DNA of 64,000 nucleotides, taken from contig JADLSH010000149.1 in assembly GCA_016169945.1 (NCBI GenBank), forward strand, positions 186,001-250,000, given 5' to 3'. The translations under genes were made by a program, and so were the position numbers. The notes beneath the pieces are model-generated. The model had not been told where the DNA came from. It saw only the letters and a list, made by a program, of their open reading frames with translations, and ran no database searches. The DNA comes from Trachythela sp. YZ-2020 (taxonomy: Eukaryota; Cnidaria; Anthozoa; Malacalcyonacea; Clavulariidae). Of the stretch, positions 39,921-48,965 are shown piece after piece (position 1 is the stretch's first letter; each line of letters opens with the position of its first letter).

Positions 39921-40065
39921 TTAAAACCGTGCGCGCGCATACTAATTATATTCACATAATTTCGCGGGGTTTTCTCAAATCAAAGATGGCGTCTGACCAA
40001 TACGAAATACGAGAGGCCGTTCGCGTCTTCGCGAAGAGGTTTTGCGTTTGCTTGGCAGTACATCA

Positions 40066-40518
40066 GCAACGTCTAACTCTACTGCGACTGGTAATGAATG
40101 GAGTCGTGAAAGCAATAATGAAAGGCCTCCAGTAACCCCTCAAGCTCAATCCAGTTCGTTCAGCGACTGCCCGTCGACTATTTCGACTCCAAGAACGCAC
40201 ACTTTATCATTCGAAGATTTCTATAAAACGCGGGAAAGTCAACGTCAGTCAGGCTTCAAGGTTTCAAAGAAAAAGAAAAAAGGCTTATCGACCACTAGCA
40301 GCGCTCCAAAGAAGTCGACTAATGTCGAAATTAAAGTTGGCATTGCTGCCCAAACAGATGTGGTTGTAAAGGTTCGTCGCGGTAAGACACATGTTATAAC
40401 AGTAAGTTCATCTGCCACAAAACAAGAGATTATCCAGAAAGCAGTAGAAAAACACAGGAGTTTTGATCAGACTTTTGATGAAACTGTTTTGAGAAATCCA
40501 ATGGATTCCAGGAACTAG
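40066..40518 (+). pseudogene. Gene-like coding segment in the left arm
   Basis: A Ser/Thr-rich frame (SNSTATGNEWSRESNNERPP, SFEDFYKTRESQRQSGFKVS, a KKKKK patch) leads into a ubiquitin-like-looking segment (VVKVRRGKTHVITVSSSATK, QEIIQKAVEKHRSFDQTFDE). It stops at GGAACTAG. A start lies further up at ATGGCGTCTGACCAA (39986), but the left copy lacks 15 bp there compared with the right copy. The right arm holds the same segment at 46422-46892. The function is unknown. It looks like part of a captured host gene or of the element's own accessory gene, with the sequence after the stop deleted. Confidence 0.5.
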
Positions 40519-40532
40519 GCAGCCCTTCATAT

Positions 40533-40847
40533 TTAACAATTAGACAACGAGGCCGAGTTGGCTATGAGCGAATAGTCAACGAGGCGAAGCCGAGTTGACT
40601 ATTCGCTCATAGCCAACGAGGCCGAGTTGTCTAATTGTTTTAGTATAAACTATAGCATTTATTGAGAACTAGGGAACACAATACAAAAGTAAACAAAAGT
40701 ATTAATATTAATTTTAAACGTGAATTTTCACGCCATTGTTTTGAATTTTGCTACTAGTAGACTATCACTAATAGTCTACGAGTAGCGTAGCCAATCAGAA
40801 CGCAGGAAAAGTGATAGTCTATTACTAAGTTTATACTAATATCCAAT
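40533..40847. repeat. Stem-loop plus small MITE inserted in the left arm
   Basis: The perfect stem 40535-40580/40594-40639 (AACAATTAGACAACGAGGCC arm, loop GAGGCGAAGCC) is followed by a MITE of about 200 bp with ends TTTAGTATAAACT and AGTTTATACTAA. Its inner inverted pair is TAGACTATCAC/GTGATAGTCTA. The corresponding site in the right arm reads CTTCATATTATCCAAT without this block, so it is an insertion. Confidence 0.75.
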
Positions 40848-40990
40848 AGCGCTTTCGCTAGTTTTGGTCAGCGGAGTGGCTCATTGCATGGAAGCGAGGC
40901 TTGGGGGTGAAATAAAAACAAAATTTTAAATTCACCTCTGCTTGGCCTGCTATCGGTAGCTAATATCGACAAAAAAATCAAATTTGGAAA

Positions 40991-42854
40991 ATGAATTTAA
41001 CTGAAAATGACGTGGTAGGAGCATCTCTGTTTGGTCGGACTCCAGAAGAGTTGAAAGTCCCAGAACTTAAGAGATGGCTTGCTTGCAGAGGAGCGTCTAT
41101 GCGAGGCAAAAAGGCTGATTTAGTTGAAAGGTGAGGAATTTAAATTTTGCATACTCCGATTAATAAACTGCTGTCTCGTATTAAATCAAGATACATTCCT
41201 TCGCTTTTAGGGTGAAAAAGTATACTGAATTGGGATGGGACAAGAATGTTGTAGATCCTGATGAATGTGGACGCAAAAAATCAACTGTTGAGGAGGATTT
41301 TATATGTATTAATGGTGATAACAAAGAAAATGTTGCCCCGTTTCCAAGTAACTCTGCCGATTGGAAAACAATTACAGAGGAAGAAAGGTTGTCCCAGAAA
41401 TCAATCTCCCGACAATCATAAAATATTTCACAACCAGAAGGTGTAAAGACAATAAGATGGCTGGTGATTTCAGTAGTTTATACGATTCTTCATATGAATT
41501 GTTTAAATTAGGACACATACAAAAAATATGTGTTCGCAAGCCAGGAGAAAATGTTTGTTTTAAGGGAGTATGTATTCCACAGATGAAGAAGGATAAACTT
41601 TATCAAATAAAATTGATGATATCAAGAGGTGATATAATTTATGCTGTGTGTGGTTGCCCAGCTGGAAAGGGACCTAATGGCAGTTGTAAACATGTAGCAG
41701 GCTAGCAGCATTTGCATATGCTCTAGAGGAATTCACTAGATTAGGCTTGTGCAGAGAGTTTGTCACTTGCACTTCCAGACTCCAGGTGTGGAATAAACCA
41801 AGGCCCAGAAAACTCGAACCTAGACGTTTATATGATATTAATTTTGAGCGAAAGAGAATCACGAAAGAGAATGCAGAAATCTCAAAAGCTAGTTCAAGTT
41901 GTGGTTTGAAACCTTTTCCAAGTGTCTATAGCGCTTTGCCAGTTTCCTACCAATATGGTAATCAAGCTAACGAAAAACTACGTTCTATACTTGAACATAA
42001 ACTCCCATCAGCAGCCATGTTGCATTGTCTCCATAATGACTGTAAAGATCAGAGTGACAACGAACAGCCTTGTTCATCCAGTATAGAGGATATATCAACA
42101 GTATCAGAGGATATATCAACAGATAAAGCAGAGAATATAGAGGAACAAGTAATCCAGTTAATGGAAAGACTTAAAGTACCAGCAGACAAAATAAAAGAAA
42201 TTGAACTTGAGACCAGTAGTCAAGCTGCATGCTTTAAGTGGCACGAGCTTCGAAGATCCAGGCTAACAGCTTCTTATTTTGGAAAAATATGTGGAAAATC
42301 TGTGTTATCTGAAAAGTCAAGAAAATCAGGTGTGTCTATTATCAAGAGCATTTTTGGAGATTATAAAAGTACAAGTCAACACCTTGAGTATGGAAAGACT
42401 CATGAACGGTCATACCGGTTTAAAGGCATCAGATTCAGGATTTTTTATTGACTCGGAAAACGGCTGGCTTGGTGCCACACCAGATGCAAAAATATTTGAT
42501 CCCACCAGTAGCGATCCCAATGGTTTGATGGAAGGAAAAGCCCCCACATCTCTCCTTGGTGTGGCCAAGGAGAAAGCTGAAGAAATCTACAAACACTGTG
42601 TTTTTGATGCCAAGTCAAATACACTGAAGCTTTTGCCAACATCAGATTATTATAAGCAAGTGCAAGGTCAAATGGCAGTAGCAAAATATTACTGGTGTGA
42701 CTTTGTTATATGGACACCCCAATGGATTAATGTTGAGAGAATACCCTTTGACAAGGAATACTGGATCAACATGATGAAGAAACTTACCTTGTTTTATAAG
42801 CAATGGTTTGGTCCTGCAGTAATTGAGAGGTATATATATAATGTGTTAAAGTAG
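40991..42854 (+). pseudogene. SAP-SWIM-YqaJ protein of the ISL2EU-like element
   Basis: Exon 1 (40991-41127) encodes a SAP domain: PEELKVPELKRWLACRG then KKADLVER, followed by a GTGAGG donor. The next part starts at about 41211 (VKKYTELGWDKNVVDPDECG). A frame change near 41400 leads to a SWIM zinc finger (YAVCGCPAGKGPNGSCKHVA, CxC...CxH). After a further single-base shift at about 41702 comes the YqaJ-type nuclease: WHELRRSRLTASYFGKICGK, GWLGATPDAKIF, LMEGKAPTSLLG and YYKQVQGQMAVAKYY, with the Asp, Glu and Gln-Gly-Gln nuclease residues. A third shift lies near 42400. YqaJ nucleases are lambda-exonuclease-like and probably help the element's transposition. The shifts make this copy non-functional unless some are introns. 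Confidence 0.85.
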
Positions 42855-43188
42855 TCTTTATCTATTAACCTGTGGTTAAAGAGAACTTAAAACAACACAA
42901 CCATGGTCAGAGATGACTAACCATTCTGAGTTTTTCAAAAAGTAACTTTTGTTAGTTAATAATCATAATATGACTTGATATTCTATCCTTAAAGGAGCCC
43001 TACAGTCGTTTTTTATGGCTGTGCCACATTAAGTATTGTTCACAATTTTTGTTTCGCTTCATTGTTATTACTTATTACATGACGTTGTAATCATTTGTGA
43101 GTGAACTTCATGTAAATACTGTCAAAAGATCTTCCTGTGGAGTCTCTCATAACTTAAGGTGGCAAAGCAAAACAAATATGACTGTAGG

Positions 43189-43745
43189 GCCCCTTTAATG
43201 TACTATATCATTTATCATTATCCATTTATACCAAGTAATAAAATATACATTTCAGTTAATGAGAGCTTTGCCTTTCTTTTAGGTTTTTTCTTAAATTTTT
43301 ATCAAGCAGAAAATATACTTTTTGTACAGCCTCCTACCTAGATGTTGAAACCAAATTTGCTGCATACAACAAATGCATGTTTACTGATTCCAACCAGGTT
43401 ACAGACCTACACAGACTTCAGTATTTTACTCAGCTTTACTTGTCAGACTCAATGGGCAAACCCTTGGACCCGAAAGGGTTAAAAACAGTGTTCAAGTTAT
43501 GTTCTTTCATACACATTTAGATCACTGTGTTTGTAACCGGAAAAGGATCTTACACAGCAAAAGACTATATTGGTGTTCATACAGTATTTATGAAAAGGAT
43601 TTATTCCACTCCCCCCCGGCCTTACACAGCAAAAGACTATATTGGTGTTCATACAGTATTTATGAAAAGGATTTATTCCACCACCCCCCCTGGCAGGCCC
43701 CTGAAAAACCAAATGTATACATGTATGCACAAATAGGTTTTTATT
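43189..43745. other. Spacer between the two ISL2EU genes
   Basis: Contains a 70-bp tandem duplication (43549-43685): CTTACACAGCAAAAGACTAT ... AAAGGATTTATTCCAC, each copy ending in a C run. No additional gene. Confidence 0.6.
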
Positions 43746-43748
43746 TCA

Positions 43749-45209
43749 TTAAGAAATAAGAGGAACTTGAAAATTTGACAACATTGAACACACAAAAAAG
43801 ATTTGATCAATGGTACCATTTTCCATCATTTTGTTGGTAGCCATGTCCAAAATTCTAAAGTTTTTTATCCTTTCCATTGCACGCTCCACGTGAATTCGAA
43901 CAGATGCTATTCTTCTTGTTTTAAGTAGCTCGTTTTCATCAAACTGTTGTTTTCCATTTAGGAATGGAGGGATGTTGAGAACTACTCCATGACAGACAAA
44001 TAACTCTTGCATGTCAAAGCCACGGTCTGCCATAAGCATGTCATGTCTGTCCCACTGCTTTTGCAATATTCCACTTTGTATGGTTAACTCTCGGTCAGAG
44101 ATTGACCCGCCAAACAGAGATGACACAAATGATATAGCCCCTGAAGGTGTTATACCAACAAGTGCTTTCAAAGTGTTATGGTTCTTATAACTGGACCAAG
44201 TCAATTGCTGAGCCTCTGGATTTTTAGGTTGTTCAATAAAAATCTCTGTTGCATCAATAATACACCTCAATTTAGGATATTCTTTTCTAACATGATCTGG
44301 CATAGAATTGCTGCACTGTTTTCTTGTAGGCCATATATCAAGTTCCTTGAAACGTTGATAAAGGAAATTCACCCACGTTATAATAATACGAGAAATATGG
44401 GATTGTGATAAACCGAATCTGCATGCCAAATCCTGAATCAATAATCCAACTCTTAATCTGCAAAGTACTAATAAAAATTCATTTTTTGGACTAACTTGCC
44501 GTGCAGGACCCCGTTTAGGAGTTTCAGTCGTTTGGTCCCTACTGCTTCCCCAGTAAACAAGATTGTTAACTGCAGATCCCAAGAATTCGTAGATAACATC
44601 AAACTGCGATTGAGTAAAGCCAGTGTAGAACTTAAACATGTCATTGGTTTTTGAGAGATTCTCAATCGAGAATTTTAGCTGATTCACAGCACTTGATAAC
44701 GCAGTATTCTTCTCTACACATTGCTGTAATTGTCCCTCTAATTCTTTAACTCTCTTCTCAAGGGTTTCCCGATCGAATGTAGATGGGTCTCCATTCCTTT
44801 CGGTTTCGTCTGGCGGTAATGGCAAGGTTAATTCTTCAAAGCTCTCTGTCGAGTTAGACGGTTGGGGAGAAATCAAACAGAAGTTGACTGACTGGTTAGG
44901 CTGTTCTACTTGCCGCTCAGTTGGACACTTTCGCTTCCGTATTTCCTTAGTAAATACAAATTTTGTAGGATATGACCCGTCTTTCAACTCTTTCGTTGCC
45001 TTAACGAGACCTTTTCGAACGAAACAACTCGGATCAAAATGGTCGCTGCAAATACGAGCATGTTCGTTGACAGGACTGTTTACCCGACGGATTTTCGCAA
45101 GCCATACTTTGAGTAAAGCTTCATCTTTTAGCGGCAAACGATGGAATGAAAGTTCTTTGTTTTTCTTTGATGAGTTAGTGCATCCATACGCTATACACCA
45201 GTGAGGCAT
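43749..45209 (-). CDS. THAP-DDE transposase of the ISL2EU-like element
   Basis: An intact ORF of 486 codons starting at the ATG at 45209. Residues 1-90 form a THAP zinc finger (C2CH: CIAYGCTNSS, LSFHRLP, ARICSDHF) that should bind the element's ends. Residues about 150-195 look like a coiled coil. Residues 245-300 are a helix-turn-helix (RVGLLIQDLACRFGLSQSHI). Residues about 310-480 are the DDE_Tnp_4 domain: Asp in CIIDATEIFIEQP, Asp in MLMADRGFDM, Glu in RIHVERAMERIKNF. It is antisense to its SAP-SWIM-YqaJ partner. The undamaged frame suggests a young insertion that could still supply transposase. Confidence 0.92.
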   Translation of the reverse strand: MPHWCIAYGCTNSSKKNKELSFHRLPLKDEALLKVWLAKIRRVNSPVNEHARICSDHFDPSCFVRKGLVKATKELKDGSYPTKFVFTKEIRKRKCPTERQVEQPNQSVNFCLISPQPSNSTESFEELTLPLPPDETERNGDPSTFDRETLEKRVKELEGQLQQCVEKNTALSSAVNQLKFSIENLSKTNDMFKFYTGFTQSQFDVIYEFLGSAVNNLVYWGSSRDQTTETPKRGPARQVSPKNEFLLVLCRLRVGLLIQDLACRFGLSQSHISRIIITWVNFLYQRFKELDIWPTRKQCSNSMPDHVRKEYPKLRCIIDATEIFIEQPKNPEAQQLTWSSYKNHNTLKALVGITPSGAISFVSSLFGGSISDRELTIQSGILQKQWDRHDMLMADRGFDMQELFVCHGVVLNIPPFLNGKQQFDENELLKTRRIASVRIHVERAMERIKNFRILDMATNKMMENGTIDQIFFVCSMLSNFQVPLIS

Positions 45210-45357
45210 TTTAGGATTTTGTGAATTTATTTTGTGATTATATTAGCTTTGTGAATTTATTTTGTAATAAATTGAAGAAACAACACGAGCACCCCCAAGC
45301 CTCGCTTCCATGCAATGAGCCACTCCGCTGACCAAAACTAGCGAAAGCGCTATTACA

Positions 45358-45582
45358 AACAGGCAATTGGTAAGGACTATAAGCGACTTACATTTTATCT
45401 GATCCCATTGGACGATGTAATGGAAAATTCAGATGAAAGTGGTAACGAATTTTCAAAATTGAGCTCACTGCCCGATATTTGTAAATATGCCCATAATCGG
45501 GTTCCTGCAAATAGCTCAAGCTCCCCGTCGGTCATACATATAGATGATGAAGGTGCTTCAACATCACATGCATTATCAGGTG
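45358..45582 (+). pseudogene. Second coding block of the palindrome, left arm
   Basis: After an acceptor-like TTACAAACAG the frame reads AIGKDYKRLTFYLIPLDDVM then PDICKYAHNRVPANSSSSPS and HIDDEGASTSHALSG, ending at a GTGAG donor. It would follow the segment at 40066-40518 if the nested insertions were removed. It is mirrored at about 46176-46412. I cannot name the protein. Confidence 0.45.
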
Positions 45583-45594
45583 AGATTATGCTTA

Positions 45595-45712
45595 TTAACC
45601 CATTAAAGCGCAAGACTCTCCCCTTGACGAGTAAAATCGTCTGGCGTTGGACAGAGTAAAGGAATAAAGTAGGGCGCATTTGGGTACATTGCTGCTTAGT
45701 GGGTTAATATAG
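45595..45712. repeat. TTAACCCATT-type MITE, left arm
   Basis: The ends TTAACCCATTAAAGC and GCTTAGTGGGTTAA enclose TTGACGAGTAAAATCGTCTG and GACAGAGTAAAGG. The same unit, inverted, lies at about 46030-46150, and diverged copies lie at 55252-55460 and 58612-58650. Confidence 0.7.
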
Positions 45713-46175
45713 AGATATAATAAAGGGCACACAGTTGGGGGAAAGAGGGAATTTCACCTTAAAATTGTATATGTGTGCCAACACAGGAGGTACAGTAAGT
45801 AAACTCGTGTATTGGCCACCCCCCTTTCAAGTACAATCTCTTTTGTAAACCTCATTTAAATATATTCAGTCTCTATTTATTTTGTGATGGTTTTCTTTTT
45901 AATTATTTTCAGTCACTGAGATTGGCCAGAGGAGATTGGCAGTATGCTCTGCAATGTGATCATATACAATTTTAAGGTGAAAACCCGAGAGGTTTCCCTC
46001 TTTCCCCCAACTGTGTGCCCTTTATTATATCTCTATATTAACCCACTAAGCAGCAATGTACCCAAATGCGCCCTACTTTATTCCTTTACTCTGTCCAACG
46101 CCAGACGATTTTACTCGTCAAGGGGAGAGTCTTGCGCTTTAATGGGTTAATAAGCATAATCTCACCTGATAATGC

Positions 46176-46412
46176 ATGTGATGTTGAAGCACCTTCATAA
46201 TCTATATACATATATATATAGACGGGGAGCTTGAGCTATTTGCAGGAACCCGATTATGGGCCGCATATTTACAAATATCGGGCAGTGAGCTCAATTTTGA
46301 AAATTCGTTACCACTTTCATCTGAATTTTCCATTACATCGTCCAATGGGATCAGATAAAATGTAAGTCGCTTATAGTCCTTACCAATTGCCTGTTTGTAA
46401 TTGGATAATATG
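46176..46412 (-). pseudogene. Second coding block of the palindrome, right arm
   Basis: Inverse copy of 45358-45582, carrying the TGTAAGTCGCTTATAGTCC (inverse) and ATCGTCCAATGGGATCAG blocks. A TATACATATATATATAG microsatellite interrupts it near 46203-46220, so the frame is broken compared with the left copy. Confidence 0.5.
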
Positions 46413-46421
46413 AAGGGCTGC

Positions 46422-46978
46422 CTAGTTCCTGGAATCCATTGGATTTCTCAAAACAGTTTCATCAAAAGTCTGATCAAAACTCCTGTGTTTTTCTACTGCT
46501 TTCTGGATAATCTCTTGTTTTGTGGCAGATGAACTTACTGTTATAACATGTGTCTTACCGCGACGAACCTTTACAACCCCATCTGTTTGGGCAGCAATGC
46601 CAACTTTAATTTCGACATTAGTCGACTTCTTTGGAGCGCTGCTAGTGGTCGATATGCCTTTTTTCTTTTTCTTTGAAACCTTGAAGCCTGACTGACGTTG
46701 ACTTTCCCGCGTTTTATAGAAATCTTCGAATGATAAAGTGCGCGTTCTTGGAGTCGAAATAGTCGACGGGCAGTCGCTGAACGAACTGGATTGAGCTTGA
46801 GGGGTTACTGGAGGCCTTTCATTATTGCTTTCACGACTCCATTCATTACCAGTCGCAGTAGAGTTAGACATTGCTGATGTACTGCCAAGCAAACGCGAAA
46901 CCTCTTCGCGAAGACGCGAACGGCCTCTCGTATTTCGTTTCTTACAAAGTTAGATTGGTCAGACGCCATCTTTGATTT
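46422..46978 (-). pseudogene. Gene-like coding segment in the right arm
   Basis: The mirror copy of the segment at 40066. It opens at ATGGCGTCTGACCAATCTAA (about 46970), with MASDQSNFVRNEIREAVRVF, keeping 15 bp that the left arm has lost. A second frame with MSNSTATGNEWSRESNNERP gives the main ORF to 46422, ending at the same TAG. The two copies differ by a few substitutions only (for example GDG versus GDV type changes in IAAQTD), so the arms are recent or are being homogenised. Confidence 0.5.
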
Positions 46979-47040
46979 GAGAAAACCCCGCGAAATTATG
47001 TGAATATAATTAGTATGCGCGCGCACGGTTTTAAAAGCTT

Positions 47041-47345
47041 TTGTTTGCAGCGCGTTCTATATTTTGTTTGCAGCGCGTTCTATATTTTGTTTGCAGCGCG
47101 TTCTATATTTTGTTTGCAGCGCGTTCTATATTTTGTTTGCAGCGCGTTCTATATTTTGTTTGCAGCGCGTTCTATATTTTGTTTGCAGCGCGTTCTATAT
47201 TTTGTTTGCAGCGCGTTCTATATTTTGTTTGCAGCGCGTTCTATATTTTGTTTGCAGCGCGTTCTATATTTTGATTGCAGCGCGTTCTATATTTTGTTTG
47301 CAGCGCGTTCTATATTTTGTTTGCAGCGCGTTCTACATTTTGTGG
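47041..47345 (+). repeat. 23-bp minisatellite, right arm copy
   Basis: About 13 tandem copies of TTTGCAGCGCGTTCTATATT plus TTG, the inverse of the left-arm array but with more units. The outermost units are diverged. The copy-number difference between arms shows independent slippage. Confidence 0.92.
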
Positions 47346-47657
47346 CTTTTGTTTGCAGTGTGTTTTATATTTTATTTGCGGCGCTTTATTTATATGTTTG
47401 CAGCAAATCTCGTTCAGTTTGTTACAAATTGCTATTGTTTGTGATATTCTCTCTGTTGATAGTGGTGTCCCTTCTGGGCCACCGTAGAAATGAAAGTCGA
47501 ATTTTAAAATGGGGGGAGAGAGCGAGAAAATATTGTATTGCGCGCGCATGTTTTATTGTTTTGTTCCATGTGATCTGCAAGTTCACAACTCTCAAGATTT
47601 TACAAGCTTTTTATTCTGCCAATTCTACAAACATTTCCCGAAGAAACACAGGTAAGT

Positions 47658-47981
47658 ATGGCTTTATTTCTTTCTGCCGATATTCATCAAGGTGATGAAT
47701 TGTTTAGTGTTCATTCTAGAGGAAAGCAATGTGCTTTTATGAGTTTATCGGCGCTTCTTTCAGCACGAAATATTCCATTGTCCGCGTGGTCTAAAACAAC
47801 ATTTAATAATGTCTTAATACAAGGAGACAAAATGTATTTAAAAGCTCTGAGTAATGGCTTATTAGTCCTAGACCCTGGTGTAGAATATTTGTCTATAGAT
47901 AACTTTATACCAACAATAGTTAGTGTTTATTATTCATGTACGATGACAAATAATATGAATCTGCCCGTGGAGGTTAAGTAA
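47658..47981 (+). CDS. Possible papain-like protease domain fragment of a mobile element
   Basis: An ORF of 107 codons starts MALFLSADIHQGDELFSVHS, continues RGKQCAFMSLSALLSARNIP and has LIQGDKMYLKALSNGLL. The pattern Gly-x-Gln-Cys-x-x-x-Ser-Leu followed by a Gly-Asp-x-x-Tyr motif is like the N-terminal half of papain-fold proteases of the herpesvirus-tegument/C76 type that occur in large eukaryotic transposons. The Cys of KQCAF would be the nucleophile. The His/Asp half is missing. An exon-like GTAAGT precedes the ATG at 47652. The identification rests on recalled motif patterns and is tentative. Confidence 0.35.
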   Translation: MALFLSADIHQGDELFSVHSRGKQCAFMSLSALLSARNIPLSAWSKTTFNNVLIQGDKMYLKALSNGLLVLDPGVEYLSIDNFIPTIVSVYYSCTMTNNMNLPVEVK

Positions 47982-47984
47982 TTC

Positions 47985-48505
47985 ACGTACGATGACAATT
48001 CCATCCCATTGGGCCATTACAGATGATGTAATATATCCATATTTTTTGTAAGTTTGTCACAGCCATTTTTTTCAAGTAAATATACCGTAATTTATCAACC
48101 AAATTTGGTTTTCATTTTCTGCCTCAACAGGCGGAGCAATGTTACTTTGTGCCATAACTGGCCCTGCCACAATGGGCAGATCAATAATATTTTGTGCCTC
48201 AACTGGCTCAAACATGCTTTCTTACAAGATATGTCATGTCGGTCTGCAATCGACACAGTTAATATATCGCCTGTGCAGGCAAAAACAACCCCACCTATGA
48301 CAGTGACAAATAGTGATCTAGCTTTAGTCATAGAGCCCGTACCTGTGATCGTAGCACAAAATATCAATGAATCAATCTACCTGTTGTGGTAGAGCCCATT
48401 GAGGCACAAAATATTGATCCGCCCATTGTGGCAGAAAGAAACATTGACCTACCATTGGGCTATTCCATTTAATACCGTACCCTCCCCCCCCACCCATCGA
48501 GGACC
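47985..48505. other. Short repeated blocks downstream of the 47.7-kb ORF
   Basis: CCATTGTGGCAGA / CCACAATGGGCAG and TGTGCCTCAACTGGC-type phrases recur several times in both directions. Not protein-like. Confidence 0.4.
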
Positions 48506-48507
48506 CT

Positions 48508-48720
48508 GGAATTCTTCAGGGGTGTGATTATTTAGGCTTGGAATTCTTCAGGGGTGTGACTATTTAGGCTTGGAATTCTTCAGGGGGATGCAGTCTTCAG
48601 GGGTAGGTGTTGTAAATACAAAATTCCTCAGGTGGGCTGTTGAAAGTCAGGAATTCGTCAGGTTTATAGAAAAAACCCTGTCCTCGATAGGGGGGGCATC
48701 AAGAATTCTTCATCAAGGCA
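48508..48720 (+). repeat. GGAATTCTTCAGGGG tandem repeat
   Basis: GGAATTCTTCAGGGGTGTGA with TATTTAGGCTT occurs three times in a row, then as decayed copies up to about 48720 (GGAATTCGTCAGG, AGAATTCTTCA). Confidence 0.75.
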
Positions 48721-48965
48721 GCATTTTCCTTGCGATAGTAACTCCTAGTAGTTAAGGATTTAACTAGGGTGTTAACGCTAACTATAGTTAACTTTAACTA
48801 CATTTTTATACAACCGGCCCCAGTAGGTATGGGTATATATCAAGATTTTTTCCAACCTTCAGTAGCACCCCAGTTACTGGAGTGAAATAATCTTCAGTTT
48901 TCTCCTAACAAGATTTTCCAACCTTCAGTAGCACCTTACTGGAGGGAATAATACTTCAACTAGAG

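Larger units (their letters stand above)
40848..45351. mobile_element. ISL2EU-like DNA transposon, complete
   Basis: The terminal inverted repeats are 62 bp and perfect by eye: AGCGCTTTCGCTAGTTTTGG at 40848-40909 and its inverse at 45290-45351. The duplication is AT: left ...CCAAT|AGCG, right GCGCT|ATTACAAAC, and the empty site CCAATTACAAAC is preserved in the opposite arm of the host element. It carries two convergent genes, a SAP-SWIM-YqaJ protein (plus strand) and a THAP-DDE transposase (minus strand). An AT duplication together with a YqaJ partner is the known profile of ISL2EU elements. Confidence 0.88.
39613..47486. mobile_element. Outer palindromic transposon with 6-bp duplication, twice invaded
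   Basis: The ends TACGGTGGCCCAGAAGGGAC (39613) and the exact inverse (ending 47486) are flanked by GAAATG on both sides. Going inward, each arm holds the same 23-bp minisatellite, the same ATG-led coding segment, the same second coding block and the same TTAACCCATT-type MITE; the arms meet around 45775-45960. The left arm is interrupted by a small stem-loop/MITE (about 40533-40847) and by an ISL2EU-like element (40848-45351). Without these the element is about 3 kb and almost fully self-complementary. A 6-bp duplication with TA-GG ends suggests the IS3EU superfamily, but no transposase of its own is seen. Confidence 0.82.

Noticed and set aside
47000..47695. A 231-codon ORF with repeated Cys/Phe-rich peptides, and its mirror at 39578-39955
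   Set aside because: It is the translation of the 23-bp minisatellite, open in all three frames with the same peptide. There is no independent coding evidence.
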